In this document: piece by piece, positions 16,336-25,692 of the stretch | Layout of the letters: the number at the start of each line of letters is the position of its first letter | Position numbering within the stretch: position 1 is the stretch's first letter | Source of the DNA: Nostoc sp. NMS2 | GTDB taxonomy: Bacteria; Cyanobacteriota; Cyanobacteriia; Cyanobacteriales; Nostocaceae | DNA: 53,648 nucleotides | Direction: 5' to 3' | Assembly (NCBI RefSeq): GCF_017115105.1 | Contig: NZ_JABXKH010000034.1 | Span: forward strand, 1 to 53,648 | Translations under genes and position numbers: made by a program | Notes under the pieces: generated by a model | What the model was told of the DNA's origin: nothing | The model's database searches: none | What the model saw: the letters and a program-made list of their open reading frames with translations, nothing else

Positions 16336-18804
16336 TTATTTAGCCATTACCGCTAAATTCATCACACATTCAGGAAATTGCCGCTTTAATGCTGGAAAAA
16401 CTGGACAAGGCGCTTGTTCTTGTAAATTATCTGGTTTACTCCAAGTAAAGGGGGCTTTCTGCGCTGCTGACATCCACACCAGACGCTTGGCCCGTGTCAT
16501 CGCAACGTAAAGTAAACGGTATTCCTCAGATATTTTCAAGTGCTTTGCTTGTTCCCATGCTTGTGTGACATCTGGTATAGTAGATTCGCCGTGGAGAGCA
16601 GCACGAATTTGAGCGCGGGCTACTTCTGATAAGGTAAAATCTCCTAAGAACTGGCTTTGGGGAGGAACCCAAAATCTACCAGGAATTAAGTTTTCGTGGA
16701 GAAAGGGAAGAAATACATAGTCCCAATCTAGCCCTTTGGCTTTGTGCATGGTAATAATGGTCAGTTGACCGCGACGAGTGTAACGTTCTTCCGAATCTTC
16801 GGTTTCCACTGGTTCAAACCGTTCGGAACTGACGATTTCACTTAAAGCTGACAGCATTCCCCCCATTGAACTATTGCCAGCTATCTGCTGATTTACCCGT
16901 TCTGCAAGTTTGTCAGCAGTTGCCAATTCTGCCTGGTCATAATTTAAGGTCAAAGCGAGAAAGGAAATTAGCTGGTACAGGGGCAATTCCAAGCGGGCGC
17001 GAAGTAAATTGCGACACAAGCGTGCAGCCTTTTGAACTGTTTCTGGCTGGGATGCTGCTAGGGGGCCAGGATACAAAAATTCTTCTGGTAGACTAGCAAG
17101 GGCGTTGAGGTCTTGGGTAGGAATTAACTGGCGCTGTACTAATGCTTCTAATGCAGCTTTGAGGTAATCGGGGGAGTGGGGGCGATCGCAAAATTGCAGC
17201 AATGCTAAAATCTCTTGGGGTACATGAGAACGGCGATCGCGTTCTCCCACATCGTAAAGTGTAATATTATGCTCTTTACATACAGATGTTAAAGCCTCTG
17301 CTAACCATCGTCCTTGGCGATTTTCTCGCACTAAAATCGCTGCACTATTTTGTGTTGGGTCTTCGCCAAATAACTCGATTACTCTTTGAGATAACAATTC
17401 AACGGTGTGATGAATGTCACGCGGGGTATAAAGTTCTAATCCCCGTCCTATTGGTGCTGGGTTGGCGTTCTTTTGCGGATCTCCAATTTCAACAGGGTGA
17501 ATTGTTTGGAAGCGAAATGGCACTTGTCGGTTGTCAGGAATCTGTTGTCCGTTATTCGTTTTTGCTAAGGACTGATTATTAATCCATTTCAGGGCAAAGT
17601 TCGCGGCTTCAATGATAATTCTACTACTGCGACCAGCTTGATCCATCGTTGCCAATCGTTTGATGCGATCGCACTCTTCGCAAAATTGCCGAAAATAAAT
17701 CGGGTCGGCTGGGGTGAAGGTAGAGTTAATCGCCTGGTTGGGATCGCCAACTCGGACTAAATTGAGTGGGGAGTGGGGAGAGACGCGATGAATCGCGTCT
17801 GTACAAGAGTCAGCAGAGACGCGATTCATCGCGTCTGTTAGGAGTGAAGAATTATCTCCTGCATCGCTTGCCAAAATTTCTAGCAGTTGCGTCTGTAGAG
17901 GGCTAGAATCTTGGGCTTCGTCTTCAAAGACGGCGAAAACTTGGTTTTGCTCAATGCGACGGGCGCTGTCGTTTTCTAAAACGCGCAGTGCAGCTAAAAT
18001 CATATCGTCGTAGTCGATGAAATCACGCGATCGCATTAAGTTTTGATATTGCTCATACAATCCCGCCGCTACGCTCAAAATTGTATATTCGTCTGTGGTT
18101 TGTCTACTCCACTCCCGCAATTTTTCGGGCGATATCCCCGAACTTTTTGCTTCATGAATTACTGTATTAGCTAATTCTGGCAATACTTCTGTTCGCAGCA
18201 CCGATTGACGACGCAACCTTTCTGTTTCTTCTCCGTCAAATTGATGACCTTCTAATAACCGCAAATATATTCGATGATTATTGGCAATCCATTGTTCTAC
18301 AGATGTTCTGATAAAACGGTGACTTTGGGTTGGTGTAATTAATGTGACATTTTCTAATTGCAAACCCGATAAATCTGAATGGCGGCTAGCAATGTTCAAC
18401 GCTAAACCATGTAAGGTATAGACAAAAAAGCCTGTCTGAGGTAGAGATAAATCATCTCGTAAGAATTTGCGGATCTTCGCTTTAATATTGGCAGCAGCAG
18501 AACGAGTAAAGGTGACGACTACCAAATGACGACGCGAGGATGGGCGTGACTGGGCATAACGTTCATATTGACGGGCGATCGCGATCGCCGCCGCCGCCGC
18601 CATCCCAGTAGATTTGCCTGCGCCAGGAACGGCAGAAATAGCCAAGGGGCCAGATCCCCAATCAGCCATTTGTTGTTGTCCAGGGCGGAGACTGTTGCGA
18701 ATTGCGAGAATCTTCTCGCGCAGGTTAGGAACAGGCGATCGCTCAGACAATTCTGAGTGCAGGGATTCTTGAACGACAGGATTAGTAAATTTAGAGTCTG
18801 ACAT
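16336..18804 (-). CDS. UvrD/Rep-family superfamily 1 DNA helicase
   Basis: An ATP-dependent 3'-5' DNA helicase-like protein of 822 residues. Motifs in order: I GAGKST (61-66), Ia VVTFTRSAAANI, II EDEAQD (295-300, a DEXQD box), III VGDPNQAI (353-360), V TMHKAKGLDWDYVF and VI EEYRLLYVAMTRAKR. A stretch at about 324-343 (TDAMNRV and TDAIHRV repeated) is encoded by two palindromic DNA repeats and is absent from the helicase fold. The stop codon TAA (16336-16338) coincides with the TTA bordering the element to its right, so the natural C-terminus may have been altered. The ATG at 18804 is used. The AAA ATPase gene is divergent, 120 bases away. Exact role (repair or recombination) is not known. Confidence 0.9.
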   Translation of the reverse strand: MSDSKFTNPVVQESLHSELSERSPVPNLREKILAIRNSLRPGQQQMADWGSGPLAISAVPGAGKSTGMAAAAAIAIARQYERYAQSRPSSRRHLVVVTFTRSAAANIKAKIRKFLRDDLSLPQTGFFVYTLHGLALNIASRHSDLSGLQLENVTLITPTQSHRFIRTSVEQWIANNHRIYLRLLEGHQFDGEETERLRRQSVLRTEVLPELANTVIHEAKSSGISPEKLREWSRQTTDEYTILSVAAGLYEQYQNLMRSRDFIDYDDMILAALRVLENDSARRIEQNQVFAVFEDEAQDSSPLQTQLLEILASDAGDNSSLLTDAMNRVSADSCTDAIHRVSPHSPLNLVRVGDPNQAINSTFTPADPIYFRQFCEECDRIKRLATMDQAGRSSRIIIEAANFALKWINNQSLAKTNNGQQIPDNRQVPFRFQTIHPVEIGDPQKNANPAPIGRGLELYTPRDIHHTVELLSQRVIELFGEDPTQNSAAILVRENRQGRWLAEALTSVCKEHNITLYDVGERDRRSHVPQEILALLQFCDRPHSPDYLKAALEALVQRQLIPTQDLNALASLPEEFLYPGPLAASQPETVQKAARLCRNLLRARLELPLYQLISFLALTLNYDQAELATADKLAERVNQQIAGNSSMGGMLSALSEIVSSERFEPVETEDSEERYTRRGQLTIITMHKAKGLDWDYVFLPFLHENLIPGRFWVPPQSQFLGDFTLSEVARAQIRAALHGESTIPDVTQAWEQAKHLKISEEYRLLYVAMTRAKRLVWMSAAQKAPFTWSKPDNLQEQAPCPVFPALKRQFPECVMNLAVMAK
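17781..17836. repeat. Two palindromic repeats inside the helicase gene
   Basis: Two perfect or near-perfect 20-base palindromes, AGACGCGATGAATCGCGTCT (17781-17800) and AGACGCGATTCATCGCGTCT (17817-17836), lie 16 bases apart within coding sequence. They keep the frame and encode the TDAMNRV/TDAIHRV stretch between motifs II and III. The AGACGCGAT...ATCGCGTCT type is normally intergenic in Nostoc. Confidence 0.85.
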
Positions 18805-18924
18805 ATCAAATTTTATATTTGGAAGAATAATTATTTAAGCCAGAATTCGCAAATCAGCCATCTTAATGTTAGATTAGCTTAATTTGATATTTTTCTAAGC
18901 TCTAACTAACCAGAAAAAATAAAC

Positions 18925-20148
18925 ATGAAAATTCAAAAACTAATTACATACGCCCTTAGCTTATCTAATAATGCTATCTCCTATCATGTTAGTCAGGAAC
19001 TAGCAGCTATTTATCCTAAAAAAGCATTGCTGGAAAGTAATGATAGTTCTTTCAATTTAGAAAAGTACGCTGAGGCAAATTTCTGCAAAATTAAATATGA
19101 TAATCATATCCATAACCAGATGCTTACTGGTTGGAATGGGATGGAAAACGAGATTTACAAATATACTGAAAATGCCAGATTTCAAGTTTCATGGCAAGGA
19201 AATAAACTTGATGTCCTCTTAATGAGTTGGAATGAAGGTTATTGTAAAACTCGCTATTCTTGGATTTTGGCGGATAGCATAGAAGTAGCCGAAAAGTTTT
19301 TCGCCGCAGTTTGTGATTGGAACTTAGAAATTCGTGATGAACTGTTAGTTTTTGAAGATGGTTACTGGGATAAAAATCCAGACCTATTTCAATCTATTCA
19401 AAGCGCAACTTTTGAGAATCTAGTTTTGCATAGAACTCTTAAACAAGATATTCAAGATGACCTAATAAACTTCTTTGCCTCCCGCGAAACTTACGCAAAT
19501 TACGGTGTTCCTTGGAAACGTGGTATTTTATTTATTGGCTCACCAGGAAATGGAAAAACGCATACAGTTAAAGCATTGATTAATCAAATGCAGCAGCCTT
19601 GCTTATATGTTAAAAGCTTTAAGTCTGAGTATGCTACTGATAGTGACAATATCCGTAAAGTATTCAAACAAGCACGGCAATCTGCCCCTTGTGTTTTGGT
19701 ATTAGAAGATATTGATTCTCTATTGAATGATGAAAACCGCTCTTTCTTTTTAAATGAGCTTGATGGGTTTGCCTCTAATCAAGGAATTGTCACCATTGCA
19801 ACCACTAATCATCCAGAACGTTTAGATTCAGCAATTAGCAATCGCCCCAGCCGCTTCGATCGCAAATATCATTTCGATCTACCAGCTATCCCCGAACGAG
19901 AAGCCTATATCACATTGTGGAATGAAAAATTAAAAAGTGCGATGGGCTTGTCTGAACAGGCTGTGATTCAGATAGTTGAATTAACAGAAGGCTTTTCTTT
20001 TGCCTACCTCAAAGAATTATTTCTCTCATCAATGATTCGTTGGATGGGAGCGATGGAAACTGGTGCGTTAGAGAAAATTATGATTTCTCAAGTTGCAATT
20101 TTGCGAGAACAAATGAGTAGCACAATTGTTAATGGCAAAGATATATAG
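18925..20148 (+). CDS. AAA-family ATPase with unknown N-terminal domain
   Basis: A 407-residue classic AAA protein. The first 165 residues form an unrecognised domain. The ATPase domain has Walker A GSPGNGKT (205-212), Walker B LVLEDID (258-264), sensor 1 TIATTNHPE, and an arginine-finger region RPSRFDRKYHFDLP (about 307-320). The single ATPase module and the spacing resemble BCS1/FtsH-type AAA proteins, but there is no membrane segment or protease domain, so it is probably a chaperone-like or remodelling ATPase in the cytoplasm. It is divergent from the UvrD-like helicase; a shared regulatory region is possible. The ATG at 18925 follows an A-rich leader. Confidence 0.85.
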   Translation: MKIQKLITYALSLSNNAISYHVSQELAAIYPKKALLESNDSSFNLEKYAEANFCKIKYDNHIHNQMLTGWNGMENEIYKYTENARFQVSWQGNKLDVLLMSWNEGYCKTRYSWILADSIEVAEKFFAAVCDWNLEIRDELLVFEDGYWDKNPDLFQSIQSATFENLVLHRTLKQDIQDDLINFFASRETYANYGVPWKRGILFIGSPGNGKTHTVKALINQMQQPCLYVKSFKSEYATDSDNIRKVFKQARQSAPCVLVLEDIDSLLNDENRSFFLNELDGFASNQGIVTIATTNHPERLDSAISNRPSRFDRKYHFDLPAIPEREAYITLWNEKLKSAMGLSEQAVIQIVELTEGFSFAYLKELFLSSMIRWMGAMETGALEKIMISQVAILREQMSSTIVNGKDI

Positions 20149-20185
20149 CCATTTGCAATTCGGTGAGGTACATATATGCAGACAA

Positions 20186-20254
20186 ACCTAACCCCCTTCC
20201 CGAAGCGGGAAGGGGGAAAAATTCAAAGCCTCTCTACTTTTAGGAGAGAGGTTA
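20186..20254. repeat. Palindromic repeat, CCCCCTTCCCG family
   Basis: A perfect 11-bp stem CCCCCTTCCCG/CGGGAAGGGGG (20192-20216, loop AAG) is followed by a second stem CCTCTC/GAGAGG near 20230-20252. Same family as 12273-12371 and the palindromes in 15882-16335. It lies downstream of the AAA ATPase gene and could also act as a transcript end. Confidence 0.7.
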
Positions 20255-20361
20255 AAAACCGCGAGAGAAAAGTAAAATGAAAGTTTATCAAAGCAGAATT
20301 CTGAATTCTGTTAGCGGATAGCTAGGGTTTTGCCCGTTCTGACTCCTGAATTCTTCTTCAA

Positions 20362-21450
20362 TTATTCGTCAATCTGCCAGGAATCCTTAGTTAATTCTTC
20401 ATCCAGAATTTTCTTAGGACGCACAATGATAATAATTTGTCCTAGTAAGGGAATTTCTGGCTCAGTTTCAAACCATTGAAACTCTAATTCACCACCATTT
20501 TCAACGACAAAATAGCTAGAGGCATCCCATTCTCGTTTGGCACGATCTACCACAACTACAACGGGTCCGAGTTGGTTTTGGGTTTGGATGGGAAAGCGAT
20601 CGCTATTCGCTAAAATCACTACTGGATCTTCTGCCGCTAACAGCACTTGCCAACCTGGTAATGGTACCCAAGCTTGATCTCCAGAAAACTTAACCAGACG
20701 AAATGGTTCAATTTCTGTCAATATCGGCACAGCTTGCAAATCTTGCCGTGATAATGGCAATTCACCCACTACAGGCAAAATTCGGGGTAATTGTTCTTCA
20801 AATTCCAGGCGGTAAAAGGGTAAAATTGGCGCTGGACGCTGGGGAACAGTAGTAAAATCAGTCAGTAGTTGTTCGATTTGTTTCCTGGCTGCTGGCGTGT
20901 GAGCAAAACGCAAACCTTTAGCGATTAGGCGCGAGCGCTGTTGTAAATCTGTATTTTGGCGTGCCAGTTTCCAGACTTGGTGAGCAACAGCATCTCCAGG
21001 ATGGGCAGAAAACCCTTCTGGCAAAGTCCGGTAATAGGAGAACTCTTTAATTGCTTTTGCGACTTCCTTCACCTCATCAGCATCGATTTTGTGAAAGAAA
21101 ATCAGTTCGGCGGCGGCAGCGCGTTCTTCTTGGGTGAGCAAACGGAGTTCGTATAAAACATCACTGCCGCGTGTTGCATAGTGCGATCGCGTTTCTGGCG
21201 ATACTCCAGAGTTTTCCAAAGAATTGTAAACTTGAGAACCAACAACCACCTGATTTTGTTGAATTGGTTCAAATCCAGTCGCCTCAAAAATTTCTTGGGG
21301 GTTGTAACCGGTTTTTAGCAACGAGGCGATCGCTGTTCCCCATTCCACCCAGTTGCCTTGTTTTTGCCTCAGCCTTCGCAATAACTCTTGTGCTACATCG
21401 TTGGTAGCATTTTCTTCGGGATTCTGAGCGTTGGGTGGTAGATCAGTCAT
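20362..21450 (-). CDS. raf1: RuBisCO accumulation factor 1
   Basis: An assembly chaperone that holds RbcL dimers during formation of the RbcL8 core before small subunits bind; cytosolic. The 362 residues show the Raf1 layout. The N-terminal alpha-helical domain has ELLRRLRQKQGNWVEWG, GYNPQEIFEATGFEP and ELRLLTQEERAAAAELI. A linker follows near 190-210, then a C-terminal beta domain (PILPFYRLEFEEQLPRILPV to the end) with PLPGWQVLLAAEDPVV. Length is normal for cyanobacterial Raf1 (about 350-360). No rbc gene is adjacent, which is usual. ATG at 21450. Confidence 0.93.
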   Translation of the reverse strand: MTDLPPNAQNPEENATNDVAQELLRRLRQKQGNWVEWGTAIASLLKTGYNPQEIFEATGFEPIQQNQVVVGSQVYNSLENSGVSPETRSHYATRGSDVLYELRLLTQEERAAAAELIFFHKIDADEVKEVAKAIKEFSYYRTLPEGFSAHPGDAVAHQVWKLARQNTDLQQRSRLIAKGLRFAHTPAARKQIEQLLTDFTTVPQRPAPILPFYRLEFEEQLPRILPVVGELPLSRQDLQAVPILTEIEPFRLVKFSGDQAWVPLPGWQVLLAAEDPVVILANSDRFPIQTQNQLGPVVVVVDRAKREWDASSYFVVENGGELEFQWFETEPEIPLLGQIIIIVRPKKILDEELTKDSWQIDE

Positions 21451-21785
21451 AATCGGGATGCGAGCTTCAACTTGAGAGGATGATTAACACCTCATGAGCA
21501 AGTCTTATTCTAATCTATAGAACCACCCACACCTACTGCCTTGAGTTTAGAAAGAGGCAGGAGGCAGGGGGCAGGAATTCATCTGTTGCTCTCAACCCCA
21601 TCTAAATTTACAGCCACGCAAGGGTGCTTGCGATCGCGGCAGGCAAATATTCTCTGTAGCAAACATAATTGCTGTACTTAAATATGCTAATTAAGTCCGT
21701 AATAACCCGTGATAAATTTGGGCTATTCTCAACTAAGCTTGGTATGGAATATAACAAGATAGTAAATATTTAAAGGAAATATCTT
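21451..21785. other. Intergenic region upstream of the receiver-GAF gene
   Basis: No gene seen. It contains a short GGCAGGA-type tandem tract near 21550-21575 and a HIP1 site near 21630. AAGGAAAT just before 21786 is a ribosome binding site for the next gene. Promoters for both divergent genes must lie here; none is defined. Confidence 0.45.
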
Positions 21786-22724
21786 ATGGATAATCCCAGT
21801 GTCGAAATTGATAAAGTCCAATATCAAGTAATGACTCTCGAACGGCCAAAAAAGCTGAAAATCTTGGTAGTTGACGACGAGCCAGATAATCTCGATCTGC
21901 TTTATCGCACATTTCGACGCGACTTTAATGTTCTGAAAGCTGATAGTGGAGTGAACGCCCTACAAGTTTTGGCCGCAGAAGGAGAGGTAGCTGTGATTAT
22001 CTCCGATCAACGGATGCCAGAAATGAAAGGAACTGAATTTCTGAGCAAAACTGTACCTCAGTTTCCTGATACAGTCAGGATAATTCTTACTGGATTTACT
22101 GATATTGAAGACTTGGTAGAGGCGATTAATGCTGGACAAGTCTACAAATATATTACCAAGCCTTGGGACCCAGGAGAACTAAAGGCAGTGGTGCAAAGAG
22201 CAGCAGAAACCTACGACTTGCTCAAGCAACGTACAGAAGAATTACGCCGCGCTCATGCTCAAATGGCGCTGCTGAGTGTTTTGGTACAGGTAACTCAAGC
22301 AGCTTCTAGCTTAGAGGAAACTCTCGCTCCAATCGCTAAGGCTGTAAGTGAGACTTTTGGGGCAGAAGGCTGTATTTTACAACTTACAAATGGCAATACT
22401 CTGATTGCAACTCAAGGAACTTACAGCGATACAGGTACAATAGAAAATTGGCTATCTGTTGACCCACTCACAACGCAAGCGATCGCCACTGGGCAAATGC
22501 AAGTATGTTTAAATGTACTTAAAGATACTAAACTGATTGATGCTATTCATTACCAAAATACTGGTGTGCAAGCACATTTAGTCATCCCTATTAGCTACCA
22601 TAATCAACTTTTGGGCGTATTGTCGCTACAGTGGAAACAACCTTGCACTTTGCGGGAAGATGAATTAATGCTAATTAATTTATCAGCACAACTGGTAGCG
22701 ATCGCTCTGACTAGTTGTCATTAG
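21786..22724 (+). CDS. Response regulator with receiver and GAF domains
   Basis: A 312-residue signalling protein. The receiver (about 24-140) has Asp30/Asp31, phospho-acceptor Asp74 (ISDQRMPEM), Thr102 (ILTGFTD) and Lys125 (YITKPWDP), the RpfG/Slr-type variant with QRMP. A coiled-coil linker (about 140-165) leads to a GAF domain (about 170-308) that may bind a small ligand or serve in dimerisation; no chromophore cysteine motif is evident. There is no DNA-binding, GGDEF or HD output. AAGGAAAT precedes the ATG. menG follows 73 bases after the stop on the same strand, with repeats of TTAGTCATTAGTCCTTTGTC between. Confidence 0.88.
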   Translation: MDNPSVEIDKVQYQVMTLERPKKLKILVVDDEPDNLDLLYRTFRRDFNVLKADSGVNALQVLAAEGEVAVIISDQRMPEMKGTEFLSKTVPQFPDTVRIILTGFTDIEDLVEAINAGQVYKYITKPWDPGELKAVVQRAAETYDLLKQRTEELRRAHAQMALLSVLVQVTQAASSLEETLAPIAKAVSETFGAEGCILQLTNGNTLIATQGTYSDTGTIENWLSVDPLTTQAIATGQMQVCLNVLKDTKLIDAIHYQNTGVQAHLVIPISYHNQLLGVLSLQWKQPCTLREDELMLINLSAQLVAIALTSCH

Positions 22725-22797
22725 TCCTTTGTCATTAGTCATTAGTCCTTTGTCAAAAACCAATGACTAATGCCCCATACCCAATGCCTCATACCCA

Positions 22798-23511
22798 ATG
22801 ACTAACGAAGTTCAATCCATTTTTAACCGTATTGCTCCAGTTTATGACCAATTGAACGATTGGTTGAGTTTAGGACAGCATCGAATTTGGAAGGAAATGG
22901 CAGTTAAATGGAGTGCGGCTAAATCGGGTGATACTGCATTAGATTTGTGCTGCGGTAGTGGCGATCTAGCCTTACGTTTGGCAAGGCGCGTGGGAGCCAC
23001 AGGACAGGTATATGGAGTGGATTTTTCCTGCAACCTGCTAGAAACTGCTAAAGAACGTTCCCAAAAGCAGTACCCTCAACCTGCGTTGGCTTTGCCCGCC
23101 GTAGGCATCGCCTGGGTAGAAGCCGATGTGCTAAATTTACCCTTTGACGACAACCAATTTGATGCTGCAACAATGGGCTATGGTTTAAGAAATGTTAAAG
23201 ATATTCCCCGCAGTCTCCAAGAGTTATATCGTGTTTTGAAACCGGGTGCTAAAGCTGCAATTTTAGACTTTCATCGACCGAGCAATCCTCAGTTACGTGC
23301 CTTTCAGCAGTTGTATCTGGATAGTTTCGTGGTGCCAGTTGCCAATTATTTAGGGTTAAAAGAAGAATATGCTTACATCAGTCCCAGCTTAGACCGCTTT
23401 CCCATAGGCAAAGAGCAAATAGAGTTAGCGCGTCAAGTTGGTTTTGCTGTTGCCACACACTACCCCATTGCGAACGGTATGATGGGAGTGCTGGTAGTCA
23501 GCAAATTTTAG
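22798..23511 (+). CDS. menG: 2-phytyl-1,4-naphthoquinone (demethylmenaquinone) methyltransferase
   Basis: SAM-dependent methyltransferase of the UbiE/MenG family, catalysing the last methylation of phylloquinone, the photosystem I A1 cofactor. The 237 residues have the entry motif FNRIAPVYDQLNDWLSLGQH, the SAM-binding LDLCCGSGD (about 47-55), MGYGLRNV and the C-terminal GMMGVLVVSKF. Between KQYPQP and IAWVEADVLNLPF there is an extra ALALPAVG-like stretch that family members lack. The DNA there (23083-23111) is a short palindromic repeat, so the insertion is a repeat in frame within a gene that should be essential for normal PSI. ATG at 22798. Confidence 0.93.
   Translation: MTNEVQSIFNRIAPVYDQLNDWLSLGQHRIWKEMAVKWSAAKSGDTALDLCCGSGDLALRLARRVGATGQVYGVDFSCNLLETAKERSQKQYPQPALALPAVGIAWVEADVLNLPFDDNQFDAATMGYGLRNVKDIPRSLQELYRVLKPGAKAAILDFHRPSNPQLRAFQQLYLDSFVVPVANYLGLKEEYAYISPSLDRFPIGKEQIELARQVGFAVATHYPIANGMMGVLVVSKF
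23083..23111. repeat. Palindromic repeat inside menG
   Basis: A 29-base segment begins GCGTTGGCTTTGCCCGC and ends GTAGGCATCGC. It matches the outer parts of the 53-base repeat at 33552-33604 and the reverse complement of 5772-5798. It keeps the menG frame and adds about 8-9 residues. Confidence 0.7.
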
Positions 23512-23730
23512 ATTTTAGATTTGGGATAGCGTGGCGTAAAGCCTTCTTCTACGAGAGACTTCGCCAACGTCATAGATTCGCTTATGGCGAGTCTGCGATC
23601 GTTTTTTGAATTGGGGACTGCGGAATAGGTAATATGGCTCATGGAAAATCGTTAGTAGTTAGTGGAAAAACAACTCGCAACTAATAACCGCCAATTACCA
23701 ATCCCCAATCCCTAATTTCTAATCTAGAAT

Positions 23731-23760
23731 TCAAAATCCAAAATCCAAAATCCAAAATCC
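23731..23760. repeat. Heptanucleotide tandem repeat (CAAAATC)
   Basis: Four units of CAAAATC run right up to the GTG start of the DUF445 gene, so they occupy the place where a ribosome binding site would be. Short heptamer repeats of this type are characteristic of heterocystous cyanobacteria. Another short run of the same unit lies near 41365-41385. Confidence 0.8.
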
Positions 23761-23761
23761 T

Positions 23762-24997
23762 GTGGACTGGTCTCATCTTTGGCTTTATGTGTCTCCCCCG
23801 GTACTGGGTGGAATTATTGGCTATTTCACAAATGATATAGCCATCAAAATGTTGTTCCGTCCTTACCGAGCAATTTACATTGCTGGACGAAGAGTACCCT
23901 TCACCCCTGGCTTGATTCCCCGCAATCAGGAACGTCTGGCTCTGAACATTTCCAAGACTATTATGGGGTCACTGTTGACACCACAAGAATTGCAAAATTT
24001 GGCGCGGCGTTTGTTGCAAACAGAACGCGTGCAAGCAGCAATTCTCTGGTTATTGCGGCTGGCGATTGAACAAATCAAAACAGATAAAAACGAGAAAAGT
24101 GCCAAAATTGTGGCGGGAATTTTGCGGGATTTGCTAGGGGAATCCTTACCACGGTTACTCAAGGTTTTAGCGCGACGTGAAGACTTTTTGGAAGCGCAGA
24201 TAAATCAAATTTTTGACCAGATATTACTGGAATTCCAACTGAGTGAAGAACAAGCTACGCGGCTTGCTGATTGGTTGTTGGAAGCAGTTTTACCACCGGA
24301 TCTGCTACGCCAAGCGATAGTTGATTTTTTGACCGATCGCACGATTCAAATTATTGATGAAGGGTTCCGCGAAAAAACCAGTGGTACTTATTGGGTAGTA
24401 GCAAATTTGTTTGGCTTACGTAATACTCTTACACGGCTACGAACTTTTTGCTTAGATGAGAAAGAAGCTACCAATAATCGCTTGCAGGAATTGACTCAAG
24501 ATTTGCAAATACGCGATCGCATTCGGAAATTACTGCAAAATTTATCATTACAAAACTTGCCGATGGGTACAGTGCGCCAACTACGAAAGACCACCCGCGA
24601 AAGTGTCCGCCATTATCTGCAAAACAGTGGCAGCGATTTTTTACAAGGATTAACTGATTCTGTTGATTGGCAAAATATTGCTGTAGTGCTGCTGAATCGT
24701 CTTAGTGCTTCACCTGTTGTCAGTACTTCTTTAGAAGTGATGAGTCAAGAGTTGGCTATAATTTTAGACAAGTATTTGGAAAAAGATTTAGAAGTAATTG
24801 TGGCACAGGCGATTCCGATTTTATCGATAGATCAAGTGATCGTTGATCGGGTGAAATCAACTTCACCGGCTGATTTAGAAGCAGCTATCGAGGGAATTGT
24901 CAAAAATGAATTGCAAGCGATTGTGAATTTAGGTGGTGTTTTAGGTTTTGTTATCGGCTTATTGCAGACAGTATTTTTAGTATTAAGTCAATATTAA
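23762..24997 (+). CDS. DUF445 family membrane-associated protein
   Basis: A 411-residue protein of the DUF445/YheB family, function unknown. The N-terminus has a hydrophobic helix and the typical segment [19 protein letters not shown], then [14 protein letters not shown] and SLLTPQEL. The long middle is helical and charged. The C-terminus ends in a hydrophobic helix ([19 protein letters not shown]), giving two membrane anchors with a large soluble part between them. The start is GTG at 23762; the first ATG inside would remove the first membrane helix. Immediately upstream is a CAAAATC heptamer array with no Shine-Dalgarno. Confidence 0.88.
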   Translation: MDWSHLWLYVSPPVLGGIIGYFTNDIAIKMLFRPYRAIYIAGRRVPFTPGLIPRNQERLALNISKTIMGSLLTPQELQNLARRLLQTERVQAAILWLLRLAIEQIKTDKNEKSAKIVAGILRDLLGESLPRLLKVLARREDFLEAQINQIFDQILLEFQLSEEQATRLADWLLEAVLPPDLLRQAIVDFLTDRTIQIIDEGFREKTSGTYWVVANLFGLRNTLTRLRTFCLDEKEATNNRLQELTQDLQIRDRIRKLLQNLSLQNLPMGTVRQLRKTTRESVRHYLQNSGSDFLQGLTDSVDWQNIAVVLLNRLSASPVVSTSLEVMSQELAIILDKYLEKDLEVIVAQAIPILSIDQVIVDRVKSTSPADLEAAIEGIVKNELQAIVNLGGVLGFVIGLLQTVFLVLSQY

Positions 24998-25116
24998 TTT
25001 TTTTACCAGACCATAGCTGCAAGTTGTCCAAATTCTGAAATGAGTGAAATTGAGCGATGTCTACGACGGGCTACGCCTACGCCTTTTGAGAAGATATGTG
25101 AGTAAAAAGCGATCGC

Positions 25117-25692
25117 TTAACTCAAAATCTGTGCTAAATCTAGCACAAACCCAGGCAATACATCTTCTCCTGATAAGCTAGTAGGCGATTGTAAAACCTC
25201 GACATCCTGTCTTGGGCGGTAAATTTCCACCTGTTGGTTTTGCGGATCAATCAGCCATCCTAAACGCACACCGTTGTCAATGTACTCCTGCATTTTTTGT
25301 TGCACAGTCTTTAAGCTGTCTGAAGCAGAGCGTAATTCTACCGCAAAATCGGGAGCGAGCGGGAGGAATTTAGCAGGGTCAGGATTCAGGGCTTCTAATC
25401 GCTCCCGGCTCACCCAGGATGCATCAGGAGAGCGATTTGCACCATTGGGGAGTTTGAAACCCGTTGAGGAGTCAAAAGCCAAACCAGTGCCATCAGCGTC
25501 AGCCCAATTACCTAAACGCTGTGTCAGTCTACTATTTCGATTTCCACTTTCCCATCCAGTTGGTGGCATGATAATTAATTCTCCCTCTGCCGTGCGCTCA
25601 AGTCGCAAATCTCGATTATTTTGACACAGTTGGAAGAACTGCTCATCTGTTAGTTCAATGGTGGGGCTGAGGTTCAGAATCAGGGCAGTCAT
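25117..25692 (-). CDS. Uma2 family (DUF820) putative nuclease
   Basis: A 191-residue member of a PD-(D/E)XK-like family greatly expanded in cyanobacteria. Visible are RTAEGELIIMPPTGWESGNRN, RSPDASWVS (Asp90), LAPDFAVELRSASDS (Asp115, Glu119) and YIDNGVRLGWLIDPQNQQVEIYRP. The usual VEVRSPSD motif reads VELRSASD, conservative. The natural role is unknown; family members are proposed nucleases of mobile or defence systems. Length is normal. ATG at 25692. It is solitary and convergent with DUF445. Confidence 0.92.
   Translation of the reverse strand: MTALILNLSPTIELTDEQFFQLCQNNRDLRLERTAEGELIIMPPTGWESGNRNSRLTQRLGNWADADGTGLAFDSSTGFKLPNGANRSPDASWVSRERLEALNPDPAKFLPLAPDFAVELRSASDSLKTVQQKMQEYIDNGVRLGWLIDPQNQQVEIYRPRQDVEVLQSPTSLSGEDVLPGFVLDLAQILS

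Noticed and set aside
21255..21285. tRNA-like GGTTCAAATCC box
   Set aside because: It lies inside the raf1 coding sequence and no cloverleaf can be drawn around it.
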